Assembly: GCF_008808095.1 (NCBI RefSeq)
Contig: NZ_CP023396.1
Location: 2,356,001-2,420,000 of the forward strand
DNA: 64,000 nt
Direction of reading: 5' to 3'
DNA from: Pseudoalteromonas ruthenica
Lineage (GTDB): Bacteria; Pseudomonadota; Gammaproteobacteria; Enterobacterales; Alteromonadaceae
The notes under the pieces are model-generated. The model searched no databases, had not been told where the DNA came from, and saw only the letters and a list, made by a program, of their open reading frames with translations. Below, piece by piece: positions 1 to 7,235 of the stretch. Both the position numbers and the translations under genes were made by a program. Within the stretch, counting starts at the first letter, position 1. The number at the start of each line of letters is the position of its first letter.

Positions 1-2
1 GC

Positions 3-266
3 TTAACCCTCGGTGGTGGCATTAACTGGCAAAGCGAAACCTTTGATGAAGTTTCCAACCCAGTGACCGGCCCAGTAGAAGTAGGTCAAGGTGGCTACGG
101 TATCGCCAATATCATGGCTCGTTATGCTGTTTCTGAGCAACTTACGCTCAGCATTAACCTCGATAATCTCTTTGATAAACGCTACTACAATCAAATAGGT
201 TTCTACGATCAATACCGCTACGGCGCGCCACGCAACTTTAAAGCCTCAGTGCGCTATCAGTTCTAA
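3..266 (+). CDS. TonB-dependent siderophore receptor, C-terminal fragment
   Basis: Only the last 87 residues are in the window; the gene begins upstream. The fragment shows the closing beta-strands of an outer-membrane TonB-dependent receptor: a segment reading NLDNLFDKRYYNQIGFYDQY, typical of the FhuE/FpvA-type siderophore receptor family, then a terminal strand ending RYQF with a C-terminal Phe, the usual outer-membrane insertion signal. By family it would import a ferric siderophore with energy from TonB-ExbBD. The ligand cannot be told from this piece, and any Fur site would lie outside the window. No clear intrinsic terminator follows it. Confidence 0.85.
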   Translation, partial: LTLGGGINWQSETFDEVSNPVTGPVEVGQGGYGIANIMARYAVSEQLTLSINLDNLFDKRYYNQIGFYDQYRYGAPRNFKASVRYQF

Positions 267-511
267 ACCCTTATCGAATGTTCTTGGTGCGCTGCCCTGC
301 AGTGCACCTCTTCCTTTGCTCACTGCCCTACTCCCTACACCACTGTGGTGATAACACGTTGCAAGTGCACGACTTTTCGGGTCACGACCGTGAATTTACG
401 CTAAACTTAGGCGTGATAGTGACTGTACTTGGTGTATAACAACTAAACCCTAGAGGCTCAGCACGGGTGCATCCTTTTTTTGATGCGCGCCAACTAACTT
501 TGGGAGAGGCA

Positions 512-1369
512 ATGCAAGGTATTGACGAAACATTACTGTCACAGCTAGAAGCTGGATTTAAGCTGCCTGTTAAGCCCGCCGCATTAGAGCAGCTGCAAGC
601 GGAGTTAAACCGCAACGATCCCAGTATTGATGTTGTTAGTGAACTTATTGCCACCGACGTGGCGATGTCAGCTACCGTGCTTCGCGTGGTAAATTCACCC
701 AATTTTGGTAAAGAAAAGGAAATCACCGATATTAACTACGCGGTGATTCTCTTAGGCCTCAATACTATTAGCCATATTGTCTCCCGCTATTTGCTCAAAC
801 AAGTATTTCGGCAACAAGGGTGCTGCATTTCCCTAGCGCGGTTCTGGGATACCTCAACCGAGATCTCACGCTTATGCGTTTACATCGGCCAAAGCTTAAC
901 GCGAAGCTTGCCTGCTGATAATTTACAAACATTGGGGTTATTTCATGATATCGGCATTCCCGTGATGGCGATGAATTATCCTGATTACGTGAACGTACTA
1001 AACGAAGCCAACGACAACGTCCATGCATCGTTGACTCAGCTTGAAGATAAACGCTATCCCTGTAATCACGCCATCCTTGGTTTTTACATGGCCCATTCTT
1101 GGCATTTACCGAAAGTGCTGTGCAATACCGTGCTTCGCCATCATGATTTAGACTTTTTAGATGAACACCAAAGCAGTGAAGAAGAGCGCTTGTACTACGC
1201 GATTTTAAAGGTGGCAGAAAATATTGCTCATACCCACAAACGCTTTCGTAGCATTAATAATTGGTCCAGTATTGAAAGCCAAGTATTAGCCACTCTGGGG
1301 TGGCAACAAAATGAATATCAAGCCCGCTTGGAAGCTGGAGAGTCACTACTGATATTTAATGCCAATTGA
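512..1369 (+). CDS. HDOD domain signalling protein
   Basis: The protein is a stand-alone HDOD domain, a catalytically degenerate relative of HD phosphohydrolases used in bacterial signalling. The N-terminal LPVKPAALEQLQAELN segment followed by IATDVAMSATVLRVVNSPNF is the usual HDOD opening, and LFHDIG and RHHDLDFLD remain from the ancestral HD fold. No GGDEF, EAL or receiver domain is fused to it. The frame is open from a GTG at 467 (300 aa), but the ATG at 512 has a GGGAG five bases upstream and starts just before the conserved domain, so I prefer it (285 aa). The partner and signal are unknown. A 240-bp gap separates it from the receptor gene, so it is probably transcribed independently. 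Confidence 0.82.
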   Translation: MQGIDETLLSQLEAGFKLPVKPAALEQLQAELNRNDPSIDVVSELIATDVAMSATVLRVVNSPNFGKEKEITDINYAVILLGLNTISHIVSRYLLKQVFRQQGCCISLARFWDTSTEISRLCVYIGQSLTRSLPADNLQTLGLFHDIGIPVMAMNYPDYVNVLNEANDNVHASLTQLEDKRYPCNHAILGFYMAHSWHLPKVLCNTVLRHHDLDFLDEHQSSEEERLYYAILKVAENIAHTHKRFRSINNWSSIESQVLATLGWQQNEYQARLEAGESLLIFNAN

Positions 1370-1410
1370 GCATGCTACACTTTGGGCAAACAGCACAATA
1401 AGGACGACAC

Positions 1411-1971
1411 ATGCTTGAATGCCACAGCGACAAACCCATTACGCTGATTGTGGGCTCTAAAAACCCAGTAAAGATCAATGCCGCCAAAGCCGCCCTTGCC
1501 ACATACTTCCCGGATAGAGACATTATTTGCCAAGGTGTGGACGCTCCCTCAGGAGTTGCCGATCAACCTTTGGGTGAGGCGCAAACCCTGCTTGGTGCGC
1601 ACAACCGCATTCGTTATTGCCAAGCGCATTATCAAGGTGATTATTACATGGCTATGGAAGGCGGCGCCGCGCAGTTCGACTATGGGGCGGCCACTTTTGC
1701 CTTTGTGGTTATCGCTCATGGCGACGAGCACAGTGTCGGACGTAGCTGCAATTTGCCGCTGCCAAAGCACTTATACCAAAAACTAGAGCAAGGCCAAGAG
1801 CTTGGCAATGTGATGGATGAGGCTTTTGCAACCAAGAATATTAAACAGCAAGGCGGTGCTATTGGCTTGTTAACGCAAGGCCACGCCACCCGTCAAAGCA
1901 GTTATCAACAGGCCTTGTTACTGGCAATGGCGCCTTTTAATCACAGTGAGTTATTTGCGAGTACACGTTAA
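1411..1971 (+). CDS. yjjX: Inosine/xanthosine triphosphatase (YjjX family)
   Basis: This is a house-cleaning nucleotidase of the YjjX/NTPase family that hydrolyses non-canonical purine triphosphates such as ITP and XTP, keeping deaminated bases out of RNA and DNA. Diagnostic features are the N-terminal VGSKNPVKINAAKAAL, the central MAMEGGA loop, and LPLPKHL followed by GGAIGLLTQGHATRQSSYQQAL near the C-terminus. At 186 aa it is slightly longer than the roughly 170-residue relatives because of N- and C-terminal extensions. An AAGGA lies just before the ATG. The stop is two bases before yjjG, so the two nucleotide-cleaning enzymes are very likely cotranscribed. Confidence 0.9.
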   Translation: MLECHSDKPITLIVGSKNPVKINAAKAALATYFPDRDIICQGVDAPSGVADQPLGEAQTLLGAHNRIRYCQAHYQGDYYMAMEGGAAQFDYGAATFAFVVIAHGDEHSVGRSCNLPLPKHLYQKLEQGQELGNVMDEAFATKNIKQQGGAIGLLTQGHATRQSSYQQALLLAMAPFNHSELFASTR

Positions 1972-1973
1972 TT

Positions 1974-2645
1974 ATGCGCTACCCTTGGATTCTTTTTGAT
2001 GCCGATGAAACCCTGTTCCACTTTGATGCTAAAGCGGGCTTAACACACATGTTTGCCCGCTATGAAGTGGACTTTGCCGATGCTGATTACCACACCTTCG
2101 AAGCCGTAAATCGGCCATTATGGGTGGCATATCAGGACAACACCATCACTGCGCAGCAGTTACAGGAACGCCGTTTCGAGCAATGGTCCGAGCGCCTGGG
2201 CGTGAGTGCTCGAGAGCTAAACTTACGCTTTATGGAAGCGATGGCAGAAATTTGCCAACCCCTGCCCGGTGCAATCGAGCTGCTTAACGCGCTACAAGGT
2301 AAAGCGAAGCTGGGCATTATCACCAACGGTTTTACTGAACTACAAAGCGCACGATTAGAAAAAACCGGCTTAAAAGGCGCTTTTGAGTGGTTGGTTATTT
2401 CTGAGCAAGTCGGCTATGCCAAACCTCATATGGCGGTATTTGACCATGCCTTCGCGCTAATGGGTCACCCACCAAAAGAGCAGATACTGATGGTTGGCGA
2501 TACACTGGAATCGGACATTGTTGGCGGCATCAATGCGGGCATTGATACTTGCTGGCTAAATCGCCATGAGAAACAGGCCCCTGAGCATATGACCCCAACC
2601 TATGAAGTAAAGTCGCTGTGCCAGCTAAGAACGTTGCTACTGTAA
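1974..2645 (+). CDS. yjjG: Pyrimidine 5'-nucleotidase, HAD superfamily (YjjG-like)
   Basis: This cytoplasmic HAD hydrolase matches YjjG, which dephosphorylates (deoxy)pyrimidine monophosphates, including damaged or mutagenic analogues. HAD motif I is FDADETLF (DxDxT nucleophile) near residue 9, motif II is IITNGF, the motif III lysine lies in YAKPHMAVF, and motif IV is VGDTLESDIVGG. The cap region lies between motifs I and II, as in subfamily I enzymes. Its 223-aa length is normal. It follows yjjX by two bases, suggesting a nucleotide-pool sanitation operon. The hairpin just downstream has its T-run on the other strand, so it ends the convergent transporter gene rather than this one. Confidence 0.88.
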   Translation: MRYPWILFDADETLFHFDAKAGLTHMFARYEVDFADADYHTFEAVNRPLWVAYQDNTITAQQLQERRFEQWSERLGVSARELNLRFMEAMAEICQPLPGAIELLNALQGKAKLGIITNGFTELQSARLEKTGLKGAFEWLVISEQVGYAKPHMAVFDHAFALMGHPPKEQILMVGDTLESDIVGGINAGIDTCWLNRHEKQAPEHMTPTYEVKSLCQLRTLLL

Positions 2646-2660
2646 CGCCGAGCCTACCAA

Positions 2661-2690
2661 TATAAAAAATGCCAGCACATGGCTGGCATT
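2661..2690 (-). terminator. Intrinsic terminator of the nagP-like gene
   Basis: ATGCCAGC (2669-2676) pairs perfectly with GCTGGCAT (2682-2689) around a five-base loop. Read on the minus strand the stem is followed by a run of six Ts, so it terminates the leftward transporter transcript. It lacks a T-run in the yjjG direction. Confidence 0.85.
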
Positions 2691-2726
2691 CACACACGGG
2701 AATATTTCTAATGGAATAGAAATTAG

Positions 2727-4034
2727 TTACTTCCAAGAGGTCATCTTGTGACCTTTGAGGGCATAGAATAGGAAAAATACATAGCTAGGTAACATCACCC
2801 AATACGCATTTTGCTGTCCTTCTGCGGAAATCGTTGAACCGGTCGCTAAACTCAAAAAGACTGGGCCGAACGCCCCACCAGCAATACCCATCACTAATAG
2901 GCCTGAGCCGACGCTAGTCAGTTTGCCTAAGCCCGATAATGCCAGTGGCCAAATTGCTGGCCATACCACAGCGTTAGCTAGACCACACAAAGCGAGCATC
3001 AGTACCGTGTCTGGTAGTGCAGGCCCACCAAAAGGCACTAACAATGCTTGCGCTAACACTGTAGAGTCGCGACTCACTGTGGTAATACCAATCACCAAGG
3101 CAAAGCCGAGAATTGCTGAGCCACTGAGTGCGGCTTGCTGGGAAATAACGCGCGGAATAAGAATAATCCCGAGAATATAACCCGCCACCATGCACACCAT
3201 AGTGTAAGAGGTCATCACCCCGTAGTTTTCCACGCCGAGAGCGAGTGCATAAGAGCCAATAGTATCACCGGCGATCACCTCAACTGCGACGTACAAGAAC
3301 AGGGCCATCACGCCCAGAGCCAAGTTCGGGTGCGCTAATGCGGCTTTAACCTGACCTTTACCACCTGCTTGCTCTTCATCATCGACCAACTCAGGCAGCG
3401 GAGAATATTTAACAGCTAACGCCAACGCACCGATAAACAGTGCCATGCCAACGTAAGGCCATACTAAGCTGTTAGCCATGGCATCAATATCATCTTGGCT
3501 GAGCTCTTTGCCCACTAAACCGGTAAAGTTGCTAATAATCAGTGCGGTAAACACCATAGGCGCAAACACCCCTGCACCTTTATTTAAAATGCCCATAATA
3601 CTTACACGTGCTGCCGCTGACTCTTCAGGGCCAATGCGCACGACATAAGGGTTAACGGCTGTTTGCAGCAAGGTTTGCCCTATCCCCATCACCAATTGGG
3701 CAAATAAGAACAATGCAAACACTTGGGTTTTGGCGGCCGGAATGTATAAGAACCCCGCGACCATCATAGTTGCCATACCCAGTGCCATGCCATTTTTATA
3801 GCCGATTTTCTTAATCACTAGTGCTGAGGGCACAGCCGTAAAAGTAACCGCAATATAGAAAGAAAATAGAATAAGCGAGGCCTGAAACGGCGTCAGCTTC
3901 AAAATTTGTTGGAGGTAAGGCATCAATGAGCCATTGAGCCATGTTGCGAACCCTAGAATAAAAAACAGGGTCGCGACAATGGCCATAGGCACAAAGTTGC
4001 TTTGCTTTTTAGTTGTTGACACTGTTGCTTCCAT
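2727..4034 (-). CDS. nagP: MFS sugar permease of the FHS family, NagP-like N-acetylglucosamine transporter
   Basis: A 435-residue, roughly twelve-helix inner-membrane permease of the fucose/galactose/GlcNAc:H+ symporter family. The opening FILGFATWLNGSLMPYLQQI, the loop KKIGYKNGMALG between early helices, and GIGQTLLQTAVNPYVVRIGPE in helix 4 are family signatures; helices alternate through to a C-terminal YVFFLFYALKGHK. The assignment to N-acetylglucosamine (the NagP type known from Shewanella) rests on resemblance and on the adjacent secreted beta-hexosaminidase. A shared palindrome precedes both genes. FucP- or GluP-like specificity for fucose or glucose/galactose remains possible. No nagA, nagB, GlcNAc kinase or regulator gene lies in the window. 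Confidence 0.8.
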   Translation of the reverse strand: MEATVSTTKKQSNFVPMAIVATLFFILGFATWLNGSLMPYLQQILKLTPFQASLILFSFYIAVTFTAVPSALVIKKIGYKNGMALGMATMMVAGFLYIPAAKTQVFALFLFAQLVMGIGQTLLQTAVNPYVVRIGPEESAAARVSIMGILNKGAGVFAPMVFTALIISNFTGLVGKELSQDDIDAMANSLVWPYVGMALFIGALALAVKYSPLPELVDDEEQAGGKGQVKAALAHPNLALGVMALFLYVAVEVIAGDTIGSYALALGVENYGVMTSYTMVCMVAGYILGIILIPRVISQQAALSGSAILGFALVIGITTVSRDSTVLAQALLVPFGGPALPDTVLMLALCGLANAVVWPAIWPLALSGLGKLTSVGSGLLVMGIAGGAFGPVFLSLATGSTISAEGQQNAYWVMLPSYVFFLFYALKGHKMTSWK

Positions 4035-4228
4035 AAACTCTTCTCGTTGTCGATATAGATAACATCAAAACTAAGCAGATCATATAGTTATCTCTACCGT
4101 TTCGATGGAAGCTGACTTCAAAGCCAGCATATAAGTAAGCGCACAAGCTCACCGAATATAAATATTATTGTTATAGCCGCGCTTTTTTCACAGCACGTTA
4201 GGATAAAACTAACGCCTAGTTCACAAAA

Positions 4229-4244
4229 ATGACAGCGCTGCCAT
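4229..4244. promoter_or_regulatory. Candidate NagR/LacI-type operator upstream of nagP
   Basis: The sequence ATGACAGCGCTGCCAT is a 16-bp palindrome with one mismatch and a central GC step, the geometry of a LacI-family operator. A near-identical site (ATGACAGCGCTATCAT) lies upstream of the beta-hexosaminidase gene at 7136-7151. Sharing between two functionally linked genes supports a common regulator. In Shewanella the LacI-family NagR controls GlcNAc genes, so NagR is the likely but unproven binder. The site is 195 bp from the nagP start. Confidence 0.6.
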
Positions 4245-4283
4245 AAACTGTACGTCAAAAGCGTTTATTTTACCAGCAAGAAT

Positions 4284-4300
4284 TTTATCAGCCTGATAAA
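4284..4300. promoter_or_regulatory. Perfect 7+7 palindrome upstream of nagP
   Basis: TTTATCA and TGATAAA are separated by GCC. The position, about 250 bp upstream of the transporter, fits an upstream activator or repressor site. A single half-site TGATAAA also occurs near 7173, upstream of the hexosaminidase. The cognate protein is unknown. Confidence 0.4.
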
Positions 4301-4395
4301 GGGCCATATAACAAAGAGTTGGCTTAATTATGCCGGGTTACAAAGGTTATTAACCGGCGCTTTGCGCTGTCTATATGCAATGAGTGGAGGGATAC

Positions 4396-4429
4396 AAAAA
4401 AGGCATCGCCTCATAGCCATGCCTTTTTA
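4396..4429. terminator. Intrinsic terminator after the beta-hexosaminidase gene
   Basis: AAAAAGGCAT and ATGCCTTTTT form a ten-base stem around a 12-base loop. Both ends are A/T tracts, so it can act in either direction. It lies 12 bases beyond the stop of the leftward gene. Confidence 0.85.
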
Positions 4430-4441
4430 TGTATGCGGTGA

Positions 4442-7063
4442 TTAACGCACGCTAGTGGTGCGACTGATTTGATTATTCACCCGTGAGCGCAGTAACACCT
4501 CAGCGTTCGCATTGACAGTGACCGACTGCTTATAAGGCTGCCAAGTGCTGCCGTTATCTAGGCTGTATTCGATGCTTAGCCCAGGGTAGGCGCTATTAGC
4601 CACCAACTTACCCTGCTCTATCACACCGCCAGGCACCGGTAAATGCAAGCTAATGCCATCACGATCGAGCTTGTACAGCTCCTTTATTGCCAAGGCACTG
4701 GCAAAGCGCTGCCAATCCTGCTGGCGTGCGCGAGAATCGGGCTGCTCTCCTTCCCACTTCGCTTTGTGCCATGCACGCTCAGCGACCGCAAGCATACGGG
4801 GGAAAACCATGGCTAAGACTTGTTCTTCGGTACGGATCGTTTCAGACCATACCTGCCCTTGCATTCCCAACACATTTTCTGGCTTTTCCAAGGCTGGCAT
4901 TGGTCGCCCCACCAAGGCTTCAAGGTTATCTATTTTATCGCGGGCGCGGGTATAATCAGCATTGGCATAAAGGTCGTCAGGCATATAACCAAACACTTTC
5001 TCGGTATCAGTGTAGCGCGTTGCCCAGTAATATCCGCGCTCTTGTGGGTGCGCTTCATAAGGGTGATCAAAATATAAGTGTGTGCCATGGGAGAGGATCA
5101 CTTGATAACCGGCGTTAGCTAAGCGATAGGCGCGATCGGCGACGCCCCATTCCCAAATATTGTCCCAGGCGTTGGTAAAGAACACCTCGTTGGGGTATTC
5201 ATCGCGGTTAAACGGGTTGACCTTGTCGTACATAATGCCGTCTTCCCACACCCCAGGGGCAATGCCGCGCTTGTGCAGCAGCTGCGCCACCCGCTGAGTA
5301 AAGTAGGGTTTTAAATCGGCCACTCCGGCCACCCCATTGTTGGCTTCGGCAAATAGCGCTTGGCATGCGGGAGAGCCAATCCAAGAGCCAGCTCCAACTT
5401 CATCACCGCCGATGTGCAAGTAGCGAAGTTTAGTCCCCGCTTCACGGTACATTTGCTGTAATTCATAAGTGACCTTATCCATAAATGCATAGGTTGAGTC
5501 CAAGCACACATTCATTGAGTTATCGGTGTAATTTTGCACCGTGATATAGCTGGACGTGTCTTTTGGGTCACTGAGCAGATAGCGAGTGGCGGCACTTAAA
5601 TCAACCTGACTAAATTCTTGAGTATCGGGTTGTGGGTTAGTTAAAGAGCCTTGAGCATATTGCTCAGCCTGCTGCTTAAGACGACGATAACGCGCTTCCA
5701 TCGCTTTAATAGAGGCACGAGCATGGCCGGGCCCCTCAATTTCTGGGATGATCTCAATATGGCGGGCTTTGGCAAACTGCAATAGCTCGATAAAGTCGGC
5801 GCGACTTAAGTAGCCATTGCCAGAGCCTGACTTAAATGGCCCCGTGCCCAACTGCGTAAGCAAACAGCGATTTTCTTGTAGGTCAAAACAACGATACGCG
5901 CCAATTTCGGTAAGCTCGGGTAAACCAGGAATTTCTAAGCGCCATCCCTCATCTTCGGAAAAGTGCCAGTGTAAGCGGTTCATTTTATAGCGCGCCATTT
6001 GCTCTACGAGCTTGAACATCGCTGCCTTACCATGATAATTACGGCCATTGTCGTAGTGCATGCCACGCCAGCCATAACGGGGGTTATCGCGCACCTCAAG
6101 GTTAGGTAGTGTTGCCGCACCAGTCGCTGGTAACAGTGCCAACAAACTCTGCATGCCATAAAAAGCACCGGCATTATCGTGGCCCACGATGCGGATAATG
6201 TCGTCATCAATTTCCAAGTAATACCCTTCGGGCTCACCTACTTGAGCATCCACGCTGAGCTTAATAACTTTATCTTCGCCAGTATTGAGGTGGTCGGCCT
6301 GAGCGCTGAGGTTCAAGCCATATTTGGCTTTAAGATCCGCAGTGAAGAGCGCAACTTCTGAGCTTAACTGCCCGGCAAAGCTGATACTCCAGCTCTCGTC
6401 TAACACCGCACTGCCACGATGGTAATCCACCTCTTGTGGCCTAGGAATAATCCGTTTAACTGCTTGTTCGGCATCGACCTTGGTTAAACCTTGGTTACGC
6501 TCAAAACGCACCTTTGCATCAACCAAGATGGTTTTATCTTCGGGGTTGTTGTAACGGCGGAGCTGCTTGGGCTCACTAAAAGGGGTAACGAAGTCACTAA
6601 AGTCCTCGCTGTCGGTATTAGCAAAAATGGCAGGCTTAGTATCCTTAGCAACAACAAAGGCACGAGGCATAAAGTCACTGTAAGCGACTATCCATACACT
6701 GGCTTCAAATGGGATCACTAGGGTTTCACCACTGGCTAAACCGGCAAAGTCACTGGTGGGGATTAATCGATGTAAGTCGCCATTAACATGCTCAATACGC
6801 AGCCCTTTAACGCTTTGCTCCTCCATTTTGCGCACGTTATGCAAGTAGATTTGCCAATCTCCCTGGCCTGCCGGCAGCGCCACATCGGAGCGGTTAGTCA
6901 GGGTAATGCTGCCAAGAAAGCTGCTGTCTTTGTTGTGGAAGTTGTCTTCTACCGCGAACATAAACTCGGTATTCGCAGCAAACTGGTTAACTTGCTCTTG
7001 GCTCAGCTGAGCCTGAGCCGCAATGGGGAGCATTAAGGCGGCGATAAGGCGTTTTCTAAACAT
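4442..7063 (-). CDS. Exported beta-N-acetylhexosaminidase (chitobiase), GH20
   Basis: An 873-residue secreted glycoside hydrolase family 20 enzyme that releases terminal GlcNAc from chitobiose and chito-oligosaccharides by substrate-assisted catalysis. It has a signal peptide (MFRKRLIAALMLPIAAQA, cleavage after AQA), an N-terminal carbohydrate-binding CHB_HEX-type domain, a GH20b domain around residues 200-330, the catalytic barrel beginning at YGWRGMHYDNGRN, and a C-terminal Ig-like domain. The catalytic pair is Asp554-Glu555 in LHIGGDEVG, and HWHFSEDEGWRLEI is another conserved strand. There is no lipobox, so it is probably periplasmic. It carries the same palindrome upstream as nagP, consistent with hydrolysis and GlcNAc uptake being coregulated. 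Confidence 0.93.
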   Translation of the reverse strand: MFRKRLIAALMLPIAAQAQLSQEQVNQFAANTEFMFAVEDNFHNKDSSFLGSITLTNRSDVALPAGQGDWQIYLHNVRKMEEQSVKGLRIEHVNGDLHRLIPTSDFAGLASGETLVIPFEASVWIVAYSDFMPRAFVVAKDTKPAIFANTDSEDFSDFVTPFSEPKQLRRYNNPEDKTILVDAKVRFERNQGLTKVDAEQAVKRIIPRPQEVDYHRGSAVLDESWSISFAGQLSSEVALFTADLKAKYGLNLSAQADHLNTGEDKVIKLSVDAQVGEPEGYYLEIDDDIIRIVGHDNAGAFYGMQSLLALLPATGAATLPNLEVRDNPRYGWRGMHYDNGRNYHGKAAMFKLVEQMARYKMNRLHWHFSEDEGWRLEIPGLPELTEIGAYRCFDLQENRCLLTQLGTGPFKSGSGNGYLSRADFIELLQFAKARHIEIIPEIEGPGHARASIKAMEARYRRLKQQAEQYAQGSLTNPQPDTQEFSQVDLSAATRYLLSDPKDTSSYITVQNYTDNSMNVCLDSTYAFMDKVTYELQQMYREAGTKLRYLHIGGDEVGAGSWIGSPACQALFAEANNGVAGVADLKPYFTQRVAQLLHKRGIAPGVWEDGIMYDKVNPFNRDEYPNEVFFTNAWDNIWEWGVADRAYRLANAGYQVILSHGTHLYFDHPYEAHPQERGYYWATRYTDTEKVFGYMPDDLYANADYTRARDKIDNLEALVGRPMPALEKPENVLGMQGQVWSETIRTEEQVLAMVFPRMLAVAERAWHKAKWEGEQPDSRARQQDWQRFASALAIKELYKLDRDGISLHLPVPGGVIEQGKLVANSAYPGLSIEYSLDNGSTWQPYKQSVTVNANAEVLLRSRVNNQISRTTSVR

Positions 7064-7135
7064 GGTGACTCATTCCTTCCCTTGTTGGTGTTATTGTTTT
7101 TTTGGCTGATTATCGACCATCATATAAAATTCACA

Positions 7136-7151
7136 ATGACAGCGCTATCAT
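7136..7151. promoter_or_regulatory. Candidate NagR/LacI-type operator upstream of beta-hexosaminidase
   Basis: ATGACAGCGCTATCAT is a one-mismatch palindrome whose left half matches the nagP-upstream site (4229-4244) exactly; the two sites differ only at one base of the right half. It lies 73 bp before the ATG, a position suited to repression or to overlap with the promoter. It is inferred to bind the same regulator. Confidence 0.6.
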
Positions 7152-7183
7152 TTATCGACTATTTACATCCGCTGATAAAACAC

Positions 7184-7205
7184 AAAGGCGGCCGAAGCCG
7201 CCTTT
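7184..7205 (-). terminator. Terminator of gamma-glutamyltransferase with TTCG loop
   Basis: AAAGGCGGC pairs with GCCGCCTTT over nine bases. On the minus strand the loop is TTCG, an extra-stable tetraloop, and the stem is followed by TTTGTGTTTT. It lies about 30 bases past the ggt stop. Confidence 0.85.
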
Positions 7206-7235
7206 ATCAATTAATACAATCTGCCTGCTAGGGTA

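Larger units (their letters stand above)
4035..4395. other. Regulatory intergenic region upstream of nagP
   Basis: About 360 bp without a credible gene, between the transporter start and the terminator of the hexosaminidase gene. It holds an imperfect 16-bp palindrome at 4229-4244, a perfect 7+7 palindrome at 4284-4300, and a wider inverted pair AGATAAC (4057-4063) / GTTATCT (4087-4093). The region is AT-rich and long for a simple promoter, consistent with a multi-site control region for the transporter. Confidence 0.6.

Noticed and set aside
4687..5118. 143-aa plus-strand ORF opposite beta-hexosaminidase
   Set aside because: Shadow frame of the GH20 domain.
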